Assembly: GCF_039526385.1 (NCBI RefSeq)
Contig: NZ_BAAAIX010000007.1
Location: 1 to 64,000 of the forward strand
DNA from: Luteococcus peritonei
GTDB lineage: Bacteria; Actinomycetota; Actinomycetes; Propionibacteriales; Propionibacteriaceae
Length of the DNA: 64,000 nucleotides
Direction of reading: 5' to 3'
The first letter of the stretch is position 1, and the number at the start of each line of letters is the position of its first letter. The translations under genes and the position numbers were made by a program. The notes under the pieces were generated by a model. That model had not been told where the DNA came from and made no database searches. It saw only the letters and a list, made by a program, of their open reading frames with translations. Of the stretch, positions 16,062 through 25,051 are shown piece by piece.

Positions 16062-16952
16062 TCAGGCGTGGGCGCCGTTGGCCTCCAGCGTCTGGGTGAA
16101 GACCTCCAGCGGCTGGGCGCCGGACAGCGGGGTGGTGTTGATGATGAAGAAGGGCGTGCCGCTCAGGCCCAGCTGGCGTGCCTCGTCGACGTCCTTCTGG
16201 ACAGCGGCCCGGGTGGCGGAGGCCTTGCGGTCGGCCCGCCAGCGGGCCAGATCGGTGACCCCGGCCTTGCGCGCAAAGCCCTCCAGGTCCTTCTCGGTGA
16301 TCTCCGGGTGACCGCTGGTCGGGGCCGCGGCGTGGACGGCGTCGCTGAACTGCCAGAACCTGCCCTGCTTGCCGGCCGCGCGGGCGGCCTCGGCGGTCTC
16401 CATCGACTGGTCGCCGAAGAGCACCAGGTCGCGGTGCTCGATGCGCAGGCTGCCGGAGGCCACGTAGGGCTTCAGCTTCGGGTAGGTCTCGCGGGCCCAG
16501 ACCGAGCAGAAGGGGCAGCGGAAGTCGCTCCACACGATCATCACCACGGGGGCGTTCGCGGGTCCTTCGGCGGTGGGGTCGTCGGCCAGGCGGCGCGGCA
16601 GCTTCTTCATCACCGCGACGGCCTCCGGGTTCTGGGAGGCCTGGGCGGAGGCCGCGGGGGTGGCGCTGCCGCTGGCGGGCTGGCCGGCCCGCTGGCCGCG
16701 CAGCCGGGACAGCTCGTTCGACTGCTGCGCGAGCAGCCCCATCAGGCCCAGGCTGAGCACGGTGAGCATGGCCACCAGCACCCAGGGCAGGCGCTGCGGC
16801 CGTCGCGCAGCCGGGGCTGGAGCGGACTCGCCATGCAGCCAGCCACTCCCGGGGCCTCCGCCCGAGCCGTGGCCTGCGGCGGTGCTGCCGGTGGGTTGGG
16901 CGTCGGGGTCCGCGGCCATCGGGGGCTGGTCCGGGCTCTGGTGGGCGTCCAT
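16062..16952 (-). CDS. membrane-anchored DsbA-family thioredoxin-like protein
   Basis: A 296-residue protein with a disordered cytoplasmic N-terminus (1-52), one membrane helix (about 56-75), a Ser/Ala linker and an extracytoplasmic thioredoxin domain (about 120-296). The active site is C146-P-F-C149 after WSDFR. The cis-proline loop is G265-T266-P267. It probably forms or isomerises disulfide bonds in exported proteins. The 22-bp gap to the upstream gene (17343-16975) suggests a two-gene operon. Confidence 0.88.
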   Translation of the reverse strand: MDAHQSPDQPPMAADPDAQPTGSTAAGHGSGGGPGSGWLHGESAPAPAARRPQRLPWVLVAMLTVLSLGLMGLLAQQSNELSRLRGQRAGQPASGSATPAASAQASQNPEAVAVMKKLPRRLADDPTAEGPANAPVVMIVWSDFRCPFCSVWARETYPKLKPYVASGSLRIEHRDLVLFGDQSMETAEAARAAGKQGRFWQFSDAVHAAAPTSGHPEITEKDLEGFARKAGVTDLARWRADRKASATRAAVQKDVDEARQLGLSGTPFFIINTTPLSGAQPLEVFTQTLEANGAHA

Positions 16953-16974
16953 GCCCGGCAGCCTACCGGCGCGC

Positions 16975-17343
16975 TCAGCCGATGAAGCGGTCGTAGTGCT
17001 CGTCGTGGTCCCGCAGCAGCTCAGACGCGCAGCCGAAGCCCACCAGCAGCCCGATGAAGCCCAGCGCCCCGAGGGCGGCCACCAGCCAGCGGGGCAGGTC
17101 CTGCGGGTCGCGGGGATCGGGTGTGGCCACCGGCCCGGGGGAGGGCCGCTCGGGGGCGCTGGTGCTGGCCCCCGCCCCGGCCGGCCGGGGCGTGTCGCCG
17201 GTGCCGGGCGCTGCGGCGGGGGAGCTCGGGATGGTTCCGCCCCCGGGCGTCGGTGCGGGCGCCGCCAGCGCGTCGACGCCCACCACCGGGCCGGTGAGCA
17301 GGACAGCTGCGAGCAGGAGCTGTGCTCGTCGGCCGGCTGTCAT
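16975..17343 (-). CDS. hypothetical membrane protein with signal peptide
   Basis: A 122-residue protein of unknown function. A signal peptide (about 1-27) is followed by a Pro/Ser/Ala-rich, low-complexity extracellular stretch and one membrane helix (WLVAALGALGFIGLLVGFGCA) before a short charged tail (RDHDEHYDRF). The ATG at 17343 has GGGGAGGAC upstream. It is probably co-transcribed with the DsbA-like gene 22 bp downstream, so a role in envelope redox or its anchoring is possible but speculative. Confidence 0.65.
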   Translation of the reverse strand: MTAGRRAQLLLAAVLLTGPVVGVDALAAPAPTPGGGTIPSSPAAAPGTGDTPRPAGAGASTSAPERPSPGPVATPDPRDPQDLPRWLVAALGALGFIGLLVGFGCASELLRDHDEHYDRFIG

Positions 17344-17570
17344 CGCACTGTCCTCCCCGGGTCTCGTGATGCCTCGTCGAGGCGCTTTACACCCTAGGTA
17401 TCACCCCATACAGGTCGCGGGAGAACGCGCCACGGTGTCACACTTGGCCCACCACGATGTCACCCGATCGGGGGACCTGGGCACCAGGTCTGCGGGAGGC
17501 GACGAGGAAACACTGGCCCGACGGGCGTGCGCAGCACACCGTGGGGAGACTCACTTGGAGGTTCGGGGGA

Positions 17571-18134
17571 ATGACCAGGATGACGCTGGCGGAACGACGC
17601 CAGAAGCTGATTGCGGCTGCCTTGTCCGTGGTGGCGCGCAACGGTGTGGCGGCGGCCACCACGCGGGCGATCGCTGCCGAGGCAGGCATGCCGCTGGCCA
17701 GTTTCCACTACGCCTTCGAGTCGCACCAGGCGCTGATGACGCAGGCCTACCTGCAGCTCGTCACCGAGGAGCTGGAGCGTGAGTCGAAGCACGCGCTGCA
17801 GCCCGGCAGCGAGTCCGAGGTGGTGGGGCAGGTGCTGTCCGCCCACCTGGCCGACCTGATGGAGCGGCGCCCGCAGCACCAGGCGGTCTTCGAGATGGCC
17901 GACCACCTGCTGCGCACCGGCGACCAGGCCGAGGTCCCGGCCCAGTGGCGCACCGAACGGGTGCGGGCCATGGCCAAGCGGCTCGAGGAGGCCGGGGTGA
18001 ACCGTCCGCAGGAGGCCGCCGAGGCCACCGTGACGGTGCTGGAGGGGCTGACCCAGTCGCTGGTGACCACCGGTGATGCGGCGGCGGCACGTCGCGCGAT
18101 CGACTACTGGGCTGGGATGCGCGCCGCCAGCTGA
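17571..18134 (+). CDS. TetR-family transcriptional regulator
   Basis: A 187-residue regulator with an N-terminal helix-turn-helix: RRQKLIAAALSVVARNG, then TTRAIAAEAGMPLASFHYAF, the TetR recognition helix. The C-terminal helical region (about 60-187) is the ligand/dimer domain. The open frame starts earlier (17457), but ATG 17571 has GGAGG 9 nt upstream and begins at the normal domain edge. It controls genes not identifiable from here; it is divergent from the DsbA-cluster promoter. Confidence 0.85.
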   Translation: MTRMTLAERRQKLIAAALSVVARNGVAAATTRAIAAEAGMPLASFHYAFESHQALMTQAYLQLVTEELERESKHALQPGSESEVVGQVLSAHLADLMERRPQHQAVFEMADHLLRTGDQAEVPAQWRTERVRAMAKRLEEAGVNRPQEAAEATVTVLEGLTQSLVTTGDAAAARRAIDYWAGMRAAS

Positions 18135-18190
18135 TCCTCGCCGCAGGAATCTTGCTGAGGACGATTCGGGATTTTCTCAGACTTTCTTTA

Positions 18191-18235
18191 CAATCGGTGT
18201 CAGGCGCTCTCGTGCGCCTTCATCTCACCCGATTG
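18191..18235 (+). promoter_or_regulatory. nested inverted repeat before the SH3/peptidase gene
   Basis: CAATCGG (18191-18197) pairs with CCGATTG (18229-18235), and inside them GGCGC (18203-18207) pairs with GCGCC (18214-18218). The ribosome binding site (AAGGA, 18238) follows directly. A TACAAT that could be a -10 element overlaps the left arm, so the structure may be a DNA operator instead of an RNA leader. It does not match the ydaO/c-di-AMP riboswitch. Confidence 0.4.
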
Positions 18236-18252
18236 ACAAGGAAATCCGCATC

Positions 18253-19422
18253 GTGCCAGTTCCCACCCACGCCAACGACGACCAGCCCCGCCTGGAGGCC
18301 GTCGCGTCCACGGATGACCTGGAGAACGCCGGTCCGGAGAGCCTGGAGGCAGCCCCTGCCAGCGGTCGCCGCCGCCTGGTGGCCCCGCTGGCGATCGTGA
18401 CCGGTCTGGCCCTGGCCGTGGGCGGCGCCATGCTGCTGCCCGAGCAGGTCGACGCACAGGTGGGCGAGCCGCAGGCTCCCACCAGCGCCGCCAGCCAGGC
18501 GCTGCCCAGCCGCAGTTCCGAGGCCGTCAGCCGCAGCCAGCAGCGTCCCGCGCTGGGCGACGCGGGTGCCCGACTCGCCGCCCAGGCCGTCGGCGTGAAG
18601 CCCGTGGTCGCCAGCAGCGCCCCGGCCGCCACCGCCGCTCCCAAGCCGGCCCGCAAGGCCACCGCCGCGCCGAAGCCCACCCGCGTGAAGGCCGCGGCCA
18701 CCCAGCGCCAGGCCGTCCCCGCCCTGGGCGAGGTGACCGCCACGCTCTACACCACCACGGGCGTGAACGTCCGCACCGCCCCCAGCACCTCCGCCGACAA
18801 GGCCACCTCGCTGGCCCCCGGTGAGAGCGTGAAGGCCACCTCGGTGCGCCGCGACGGCTGGCGCCAGATCAAGCTCGACGGCCGCGCGGGATGGATCCGT
18901 TCCGCCTACCTGACCAGCGAGCGCCCGGTGGTCCGCAAGGCCAGCAGCGAGAGCACCCCGGACTCCGAGCGGTCCACCAGCAGGTCCACCAGCAGCACGC
19001 GCTCCACGGTGAAGAGCTCGGCGCGCACCAGCCAGAAGCGCACGGTGGCCAGCTCCGGCTCGGCCACCGGCGGTGGCAGCTGCTCCTCCTACGCGGTGGA
19101 GCGCGGCCTGGTCTCGAATGCCGTCGCCGTGCACCGTGCCGTGTGTGCCAGCTTCCCGTCGATCAAGAGCTTCGGCGGCCTGCGTGCCAGCGCGGACAAC
19201 CACGGCACGGGCCATGCGCTCGACGTGATGGTCTCCGGGAGCCAGGGACAGGCCGTGGCCAACTGGGCCCGCGCCAACGCCTCCCGGCTGGGCATCACCG
19301 AGGTGATCTACGCCCAGCAGATCTGGACCACGCAGCGCGCGGGTGAGGGCTGGCGCTCGATGAGCGACCGTGGCTCGGCCACCGCGAACCACTACGACCA
19401 CGTGCACATCTCGGTCCGCTGA
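18253..19422 (+). CDS. exported SH3-domain protein with zinc-peptidase-like C-terminus
   Basis: A 389-residue cell-envelope protein. It has a cytoplasmic N-terminus, a membrane helix at about 43-62, an Ala/Lys/Pro-rich wall-spanning linker (80-155), a bacterial SH3 domain (about 160-222), a Ser/Thr linker and a C-terminal domain (275-389). The last part carries H317, H321 and D324 (HGTGHALD) and H380, H383 and H385 (HYDHVH), a pattern like M15/VanY-type metallopeptidases and the ARB_07466-like family. It probably binds or trims peptidoglycan. The start is GTG 18253 with AAGGA upstream. Confidence 0.78.
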   Translation: MPVPTHANDDQPRLEAVASTDDLENAGPESLEAAPASGRRRLVAPLAIVTGLALAVGGAMLLPEQVDAQVGEPQAPTSAASQALPSRSSEAVSRSQQRPALGDAGARLAAQAVGVKPVVASSAPAATAAPKPARKATAAPKPTRVKAAATQRQAVPALGEVTATLYTTTGVNVRTAPSTSADKATSLAPGESVKATSVRRDGWRQIKLDGRAGWIRSAYLTSERPVVRKASSESTPDSERSTSRSTSSTRSTVKSSARTSQKRTVASSGSATGGGSCSSYAVERGLVSNAVAVHRAVCASFPSIKSFGGLRASADNHGTGHALDVMVSGSQGQAVANWARANASRLGITEVIYAQQIWTTQRAGEGWRSMSDRGSATANHYDHVHISVR

Positions 19423-19454
19423 CCGAACCACTGGTCCGCTGCAGGACGGTGGAT

Positions 19455-19484
19455 GACGGGGAGTCCCTTCGGGGGCTCCCCGTC
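19455..19484. terminator. hairpin terminator
   Basis: GACGGGGAG pairs with CTCCCCGTC around a 12-nt loop, 33 bp after the SH3/peptidase stop and between convergent genes. Confidence 0.75.
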
Positions 19485-19519
19485 GTGCTGCCCGGAGCGG
19501 CCCGGCGCCGGACAGCGGC

Positions 19520-20143
19520 TCAGCCGAGCAACAGCCGGCTGCCCCGGGCGGTGACGGCCAGCTCGCCGCCACCGGTCACGCCCAGCTGGGGTGCCAGGGT
19601 GGTCCAGTCGCCCGGCTGGGCCCCGCTGAAGTCCACCTGCCACAGGCCCTCGGCCTGCACCGCTGACAGCTCACGGCCCTCCGCCTGCATCACCGAGGCC
19701 AGCGCCTCGTGCACCAGGCTGTCGCCCTCCACCACGTCGGGCACCTCCAGGGCGTCCAGTGCCGCCTGTGCGGTGCGCAGGTAGAAGTCGGCGACATCGG
19801 GGGCCAGCCAGCTGATCCTCGGCTCCTCGGGATCGGTCAGGTCCACCCGGTAGACCGGGCCGGTGGCCCACGGGCCCTCGACCTCGTCCACCACCGGGGC
19901 CACGACGGCCGTCGCCCCCTCTGGCTCGTGGTGCAGCAGCAGGGTGGGGCCGGTGAAGCCCCAGACCGCGATCTCGGACAACGGTTGCAGCAGCAGGCTG
20001 TTCCAGCCCTCGTCGCGGAAGTCCACCACCGGCATGTCCGGGGCCGCGGAGGGGTCCACGTGCACCGACAGCTCGTCGACGTCGAGACGCGCCACGCGGT
20101 GCCAGAGGTCCAGCGCGCTCTGCCAGGTCTGCAGGGAATCCAT
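19520..20143 (-). CDS. hypothetical protein
   Basis: A 207-residue acidic cytosolic protein with no recognised family. It has no signal peptide, membrane helix or cysteine. Two halves are visible: an N-terminal part with a strand-rich PVVDFRDEGWNSLLLQP and a middle part (GPVYRVDLTDPEEPRISWLAPDVADFYLRTAQAALDAL). The SMI1/KNR4-type immunity fold could be considered for the middle part, but I cannot support it. It is monocistronic and convergent with the SH3/peptidase gene. Confidence 0.6.
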   Translation of the reverse strand: MDSLQTWQSALDLWHRVARLDVDELSVHVDPSAAPDMPVVDFRDEGWNSLLLQPLSEIAVWGFTGPTLLLHHEPEGATAVVAPVVDEVEGPWATGPVYRVDLTDPEEPRISWLAPDVADFYLRTAQAALDALEVPDVVEGDSLVHEALASVMQAEGRELSAVQAEGLWQVDFSGAQPGDWTTLAPQLGVTGGGELAVTARGSRLLLG

Positions 20144-20219
20144 GAGCCCAGACTAGGCCTCCGGCCGTGAAAGGCCTTGCGGGGCGGACGAATGTGGGCT
20201 CGGCGCGCCCTGTGCCAGG

Positions 20220-20238
20220 TGTTGCCACGGGTGCAACA
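20220..20238. promoter_or_regulatory. inverted repeat, candidate operator of the sugar transporter gene
   Basis: TGTTGC (20220-20225) and GCAACA (20233-20238) are perfect 6-bp arms around a 7-bp spacer, about 130 bp before the transporter start. Size and symmetry suit a LacI- or GntR-type regulator; no such regulator gene lies nearby. Confidence 0.4.
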
Positions 20239-20275
20239 GGTGAAAACACCACGCCTTCTGTCCGTCGCGGGGGTG

Positions 20276-20289
20276 TGATGGATCCATCA
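20276..20289. promoter_or_regulatory. perfect 14-bp palindrome, candidate operator
   Basis: TGATGGATCCATCA is a perfect palindrome 81 bp upstream of the transporter start codon and 38 bp after the previous inverted repeat. A dimeric regulator could bind it. Confidence 0.4.
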
Positions 20290-20369
20290 GCCGCCCCGGT
20301 GGGCGGCATCCGGCCGGACGGCGACAGTCCGGCAACGGAACCCGATCGACACAGTGAGGTGTGTGGGCA

Positions 20370-21836
20370 ATGACAACGCAGGCAGGGGCCCTCGAGCACG
20401 AGGGCGGGACCATCAAGGGCAAGCGGCCCTTCGGGATGCGCGACCGCATCGGCTACATGTTCGGTGACTTCGGCAACGACTTCACCTTCATCCTGCAGAT
20501 GCTCTTCTTCATGCTCTTCTACACCAAGGTGGTGGGCATCAACCCGGCGCACGTCGGCACCCTCTTCTTCGCCGCGCGCATCGTCGACGCCTTCACCGAC
20601 GTCGGCATGGGCCGCATCGTCGACACCGCCAAGGCCACCGCGGCCGGCAAGTTCCGCCCCTGGATCGCTCGCGGCGCCATCCCCGTCGCCCTGGCCTCCG
20701 CCCTGATGTACCAGAGCTTCATCGCCGGCTGGGACTCCTACGGTGCCCGCCTGGCCTGGATGTGCATCACCTACTTCCTGTGGGGCTCGATCACCTACAC
20801 CATGATCAACATCCCCTACGGCTCGATGGCCTCGGTCATCTCGCCCTTCCCCAAGGACCGCTCGGAGCTCTCGGTCTGGCGCTCCACCGGCGCCCAGCTG
20901 GCCATCCTGCTGCTCTCGGTGGTGCTCCCGCTGATCGTCTACGTCAAGGTGGACGGCCAGTCCACGCTGAGCGGTTCGCGGATGACCATCGCCGCCATCA
21001 TCTGCTCGGTCATCGCCGTGATCTGGTACGCGCTGTGCTACCTGCTGGTCACCGAGCGGATCGAGCCGCCGGCCCGCGTCGCCGGTGAGAACATGAGCTT
21101 CGCCCAGCTCTTCGGCTCGCTGTTCAAGAGCCGCGCCCTGATGGGCATCGTCGCCGCCGCGCTGCTGCTGCTGGTGAGCAACTTCCTGGTGAGCGGCATG
21201 CTGGGCTACCTGATCCTGGACTACTTCAACGACAAGGGCCTGCAGTCCACCGCCCAGATGGCCGCCCTGATCCCGGCCTTCAGCCTGATCGTGATCGCCC
21301 CCTGGCTGGGCACGAAGTTCGGCAAGCGCGAGATCGGCGTGGTCTCCATGATCGTCGGCGGCCTGGTGATGATCGGCACCTACTTCCTGGACCTGCAGGG
21401 CGCCCCGATGACCTGGGTGGTGCTCTACGCGGTGGCCCAGTTCTGCATCTCGATCTTCAACTTCCTGGTCTGGGCCTTCATCACCGACGTGATCGACGCC
21501 GAGGAGGTCCGCACCGGTGAGCGCAACGACGGCACCATCTACGCCGTCTACTCCTGGGCCCGCAAGATGGGCCAGGCGCTGGCCGGCGGACTGACCGGTT
21601 GGGCCCTGTCCTGGATCGGCTACCAGTCCAGCAAGGGTGGCCAGACCGTCACCCAGAGCCAGGAGACCCTGGACGGGATCTGGATGTACTCGACGCTGAT
21701 CCCCGGCATCCTGTTGATCGGTGTCGCCCTGGCGCTGCAATTCTTCTACCCGCTGAGCAAGAAGCGCGTCGACGCGAATGTCGCCTTCCTCGCCGAGAAG
21801 CGCGCCCAGCAGCAGGGTGCGGCCGTCGCCGGCTGA
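20370..21836 (+). CDS. GPH-family sugar:cation symporter
   Basis: A 488-residue, 12-helix transporter of the glycoside-pentoside-hexuronide family (MelB/LacS/XylP type). Signatures include RIGYMFGDFGNDFTF near the N-terminus, the DVGMGRIVDTAKATAAGKFRP cytoplasmic loop, NIPYGSMASV and VWAFITDVIDAEEVRTGERNDG in the second half. It probably imports a galactoside, because it converges on the beta-galactosidase gene across a shared terminator. Start ATG 20370 has GAGG 10 nt upstream. The C-terminus lacks the IIA-like domain of LacS. Confidence 0.9.
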   Translation: MTTQAGALEHEGGTIKGKRPFGMRDRIGYMFGDFGNDFTFILQMLFFMLFYTKVVGINPAHVGTLFFAARIVDAFTDVGMGRIVDTAKATAAGKFRPWIARGAIPVALASALMYQSFIAGWDSYGARLAWMCITYFLWGSITYTMINIPYGSMASVISPFPKDRSELSVWRSTGAQLAILLLSVVLPLIVYVKVDGQSTLSGSRMTIAAIICSVIAVIWYALCYLLVTERIEPPARVAGENMSFAQLFGSLFKSRALMGIVAAALLLLVSNFLVSGMLGYLILDYFNDKGLQSTAQMAALIPAFSLIVIAPWLGTKFGKREIGVVSMIVGGLVMIGTYFLDLQGAPMTWVVLYAVAQFCISIFNFLVWAFITDVIDAEEVRTGERNDGTIYAVYSWARKMGQALAGGLTGWALSWIGYQSSKGGQTVTQSQETLDGIWMYSTLIPGILLIGVALALQFFYPLSKKRVDANVAFLAEKRAQQQGAAVAG

Positions 21837-21850
21837 TCCCACCCACGACC

Positions 21851-21888
21851 CGACGAGGGGCCCGACCACCAGGTCGGGCCCCTCGTCG
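21851..21888. terminator. bidirectional hairpin terminator
   Basis: A perfect 17-bp stem (CGACGAGGGGCCCGACC and complement) with a 4-nt loop, between the convergent transporter and beta-galactosidase genes. Confidence 0.92.
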
Positions 21889-21893
21889 CGTGC

Positions 21894-24893
21894 TCAGCCG
21901 ATGCCGGTGAAGGAGAGGCGGAAGGCCAGCCGCTCGCCCCGCGGCAGCAGGTGTTCCGGGTGGGTGCGGGCCTGCCAGGAGTCGTCGCCGCCGATGCCGC
22001 GGCGCCTCAGCGCCGGGCGCAGCACGGTTCGTCGGCTGCGGGGCAGCTCGTGGTGGTGGGCGGCATTCTCCACCTCGGCGGGGGTCCAGGGTAGTGCGGA
22101 GAACTCCATGCCGCCCTCGGCTGTGCAGTCCAGGCGCAGTCCGCGGCCGGTGCGGTCGGTGACGCTGGCCCAGCGCACCCCGGTGTGGTTGCCCGCCTCC
22201 TGCGGGCGCAGGTAGGGCGTGAGCTGGGTGGCCACGTCGCCCTGCCACAGGCCCAGCCGGACACCGCTGCGGCGGTCCACATGGCTCTCGTCGGGCCCTT
22301 CGCCGTACCAGTCCAGCCGGGAGAACTCGGGGCGGGTGCACAGCAGCAGCCCGAACTCGGGCATGTCGGGCAGGGAGGCGTCCGGTGCGCACTCCAGCAG
22401 CACCTCGACGCGGCCCTCCCCGGTGACCCGGTAGGTGAGGGTGCAGGAGCTCTCCGGGCTGGTGGGCAGCCGGTAGCTGTAGCGCAGGGTGACACCGGCC
22501 GCGTCGGTGGACAGCTCTGGGTTCTCGGGGCCGGGCAGCGGCAGGGCGTGCTGGCTCGCGCCCTGCCAGACGGCATTCTCGAAGCCCATCTGCCAGCCCC
22601 GCTCGTTGGAGGTGGGGGCGTGCCAGAAGTTGGGCCGCGGCATGCCGCGCAGCATCTCCTGGCCACTCCAGCGGTAGGAGACCAGGCCGCCGTGCAGGCT
22701 GGAGAAGAGCGCCTCGAAGTGGCGGCCGCGCACGCCGATGTTGTGGATGCCGCGCACCACCTCGGGGGCGGGCAGGACCGCCGGGGCGGGGCATTCCCCG
22801 ACGCGGAAGACGCCCTGGCCGAAGGCCACCTCGTGGCCTGCCGGAGCCCAGTCGGTGGCCTCGCGCAGCCGGAAGCAGACCGTCACCGCGTACTCACCGG
22901 GCTCGGTGGGCAGCGGCGGCAGCGGGTGGTGTGCGGTGCTGCCGGGCGCGACGTCGGTGGCGACGGTGGTGCTGGCCACATCGTGCCCCTCGCGCAGGGT
23001 GGTGACCAGGCAGTCGAAGGCGCTCGAGGGGGTCTGCAGGTAGCGGTTGGTGACGGTGAAACCGTCGGCCTCGACGTCGATGCGCAGGGCGGCGTAGAGG
23101 GCCTTGACCTCGGCCAGCTTGGGGCTGGGGGAACGGTCGGCGAAGACGATGCCGTTGCCACAGAAGTCGCCGTCGTGCGGCGCCTCCTCGCTGTCGCCGC
23201 CATAGCCCAGGAAGCTGCCGCCCTGTCCGTCGGGGAGCAGGACGGCCTGGTCGGCGAAGTCCCAGATGAATCCGCCCTGGAAGAGTTCCTCACGCTCGGC
23301 CAGGTCCAGGTACTTGTCCACGGCACCGAAGGAGTTGCCCATGGCGTGGGCGTACTCGCACAGGATGAAGGGCTTGTCGCGGTGCTCGCGCAGGTAGGCC
23401 TCGACGTCGGCAGCCGGGGTGTACATCTGGCTGGCGATGTCGGTGGTCTGTGGCAGTCGCGGGTCGTGGTGGACGCCCTCGTAGTGCACCGGCCGGTCGT
23501 CCAGCTCCCGGAAGCGGTCCGCGACGGCCAGCAGGTTGGTGCCGCCGTAGGACTCGTTGCCCACCGACCAGATCACGACGCTGGGATGGTTCTTGTCGCG
23601 CTGCACCAGGCTCTCGGCGCGGTCCAGCAGTGCCTCGCGCCACTGCGGCAGGCTGCCGGGCACGGCCTGCTCGTCGTCCAGGCCCTCACGCAGCAGCCGG
23701 TCCCACAGGCCGTGCGCCTCCAGGTTCATCTCGTCGATGACCATCAGGCCGTAGCGGTCGCACAGCTCGTAGAAGCAGCTGTTGTTGGGGTAGTGGCTGG
23801 TGCGCACCGCGTTGATGTTGTTCTGCTTCATCAGCACGATGTCGGCCTCGGTCTGCTCACGGCTGATCACGCGCCCCTGCAGGCCGAAGTCGTGGCGGTT
23901 GACGCCCCTGAAGACCACGCGCTGCCCGTTCAGCCTCAGCACGCCGTCCTCGATGGCGAAGCGCCGGATGCCCACCTGCTGCAGCAGGTGCTCGGTGGTG
24001 GTGCCGTCCGCGTCCAGCACCTCGATCCGCAGCGGATACAGGTGGGGCTGCTCCGGGCTCCACAGCCGAGGATCCTCGACGTCGATGACCAGGCTGCCGT
24101 CGGGCTGGGCGGTCAGTTCGCCGACCCCCTCCAGCTGGGCGCGGATGCTGCCCCGCCCGGTCAGCTGCGTCTGCAGCACGACGCGCGCCCGGGCCAGATC
24201 GGGCGAGAGCTCGCTGCGCACGCGCAGGTCCTCGACGTGCACGGCGGGACGGCGGCGCAGCTCCACATCGCGGAAGATCCCGGAGAAGCGGAAGAAGTCC
24301 TGGTCCTCGATCCAGGAGGCCGCGCACCAGGTGAAGACCTGGGCGGCCAGGACGTTCTCGCCCTCGCGCAGGTGGGGCGTCAGGTCGAACTTGCTGGGGG
24401 TGAAGCTGTCGCAGGCATAGCCCACCCACGCACCGTTCAGCCACAGGGCCAGAGCCGACTCGGCACCGTGGAAGACCACCGAGAGCTGCTCGCCGGGCGC
24501 CAGCGGCTGGTCCAGCACGAAGCGGGTGCGGTAGCTGGCCACCGGGTTGTGCCGCGTGGGCGCCTGGCCGGGCTCCAGCTGCTCGTGGCCGTCCCAGGGG
24601 TACTGGACATTGGTGTACTGCGCGCGGCCGTGGCCCTGCAGCTGGATGTGCGCCGGCACCCGGATGTCCTGCCAGCCCGAGTCGTCGAGGTCGGGCTGCT
24701 CGAAGCCGGGCAGCGTGGCGCCCGGGTTCAGGGCGTGGTGGAACTTCCACAGGCCGTTGAGGCTGCCCACGAAGCTGCTGCGCCCGCTGCTCGCCTCCTC
24801 GGGGGTGGCGAACCACAGATGGTCGGAATGGGCCGCCATCCGGTTCTCCGCGAAGTCGGTGGGATCGGACAGTCGTCGAGGATCGAAATTCAC
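21894..24893 (-). CDS. lacZ: beta-galactosidase, glycoside hydrolase family 2
   Basis: A 999-residue LacZ-type enzyme that splits lactose and other beta-galactosides. The five-domain GH2 layout fits the length: an N-terminal jelly roll (SLNGLWKFHHALNPG, VPAHIQLQGHG), a TIM barrel with YPNNSCFYELCDRYGLMVIDE, the acid/base E447 (WSVGNESYGG), the nucleophile E513 (ILCEYAHAMGNS), and a C-terminal Bgal_small domain ending at FRLSFTGIG. No signal peptide, so it is cytosolic and works with the convergent GPH importer. The ATG at 24893 lacks an obvious strong ribosome binding site. Confidence 0.95.
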   Translation of the reverse strand: MNFDPRRLSDPTDFAENRMAAHSDHLWFATPEEASSGRSSFVGSLNGLWKFHHALNPGATLPGFEQPDLDDSGWQDIRVPAHIQLQGHGRAQYTNVQYPWDGHEQLEPGQAPTRHNPVASYRTRFVLDQPLAPGEQLSVVFHGAESALALWLNGAWVGYACDSFTPSKFDLTPHLREGENVLAAQVFTWCAASWIEDQDFFRFSGIFRDVELRRRPAVHVEDLRVRSELSPDLARARVVLQTQLTGRGSIRAQLEGVGELTAQPDGSLVIDVEDPRLWSPEQPHLYPLRIEVLDADGTTTEHLLQQVGIRRFAIEDGVLRLNGQRVVFRGVNRHDFGLQGRVISREQTEADIVLMKQNNINAVRTSHYPNNSCFYELCDRYGLMVIDEMNLEAHGLWDRLLREGLDDEQAVPGSLPQWREALLDRAESLVQRDKNHPSVVIWSVGNESYGGTNLLAVADRFRELDDRPVHYEGVHHDPRLPQTTDIASQMYTPAADVEAYLREHRDKPFILCEYAHAMGNSFGAVDKYLDLAEREELFQGGFIWDFADQAVLLPDGQGGSFLGYGGDSEEAPHDGDFCGNGIVFADRSPSPKLAEVKALYAALRIDVEADGFTVTNRYLQTPSSAFDCLVTTLREGHDVASTTVATDVAPGSTAHHPLPPLPTEPGEYAVTVCFRLREATDWAPAGHEVAFGQGVFRVGECPAPAVLPAPEVVRGIHNIGVRGRHFEALFSSLHGGLVSYRWSGQEMLRGMPRPNFWHAPTSNERGWQMGFENAVWQGASQHALPLPGPENPELSTDAAGVTLRYSYRLPTSPESSCTLTYRVTGEGRVEVLLECAPDASLPDMPEFGLLLCTRPEFSRLDWYGEGPDESHVDRRSGVRLGLWQGDVATQLTPYLRPQEAGNHTGVRWASVTDRTGRGLRLDCTAEGGMEFSALPWTPAEVENAAHHHELPRSRRTVLRPALRRRGIGGDDSWQARTHPEHLLPRGERLAFRLSFTGIG

Positions 24894-25051
24894 GTCACTG
24901 CTCCTGGGCTGCTCATCCGGCCGGACCCGACGGGGAACGGCGATCCCTCACGCTAACAACCGGACCGACCGGTGGGGAGGGGCGGGGCGGCATGGTCCGG
25001 GAGCCGCCCCGCGCTCTGGTGGGCCTTCGCGGCGCACCCTAGGCTGGAGCC

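Noticed and set aside
18140..18252. ydaO/c-di-AMP riboswitch before the wall protein gene
   Set aside because: The leader is too short and lacks the conserved riboswitch core; only a small nested hairpin is present.
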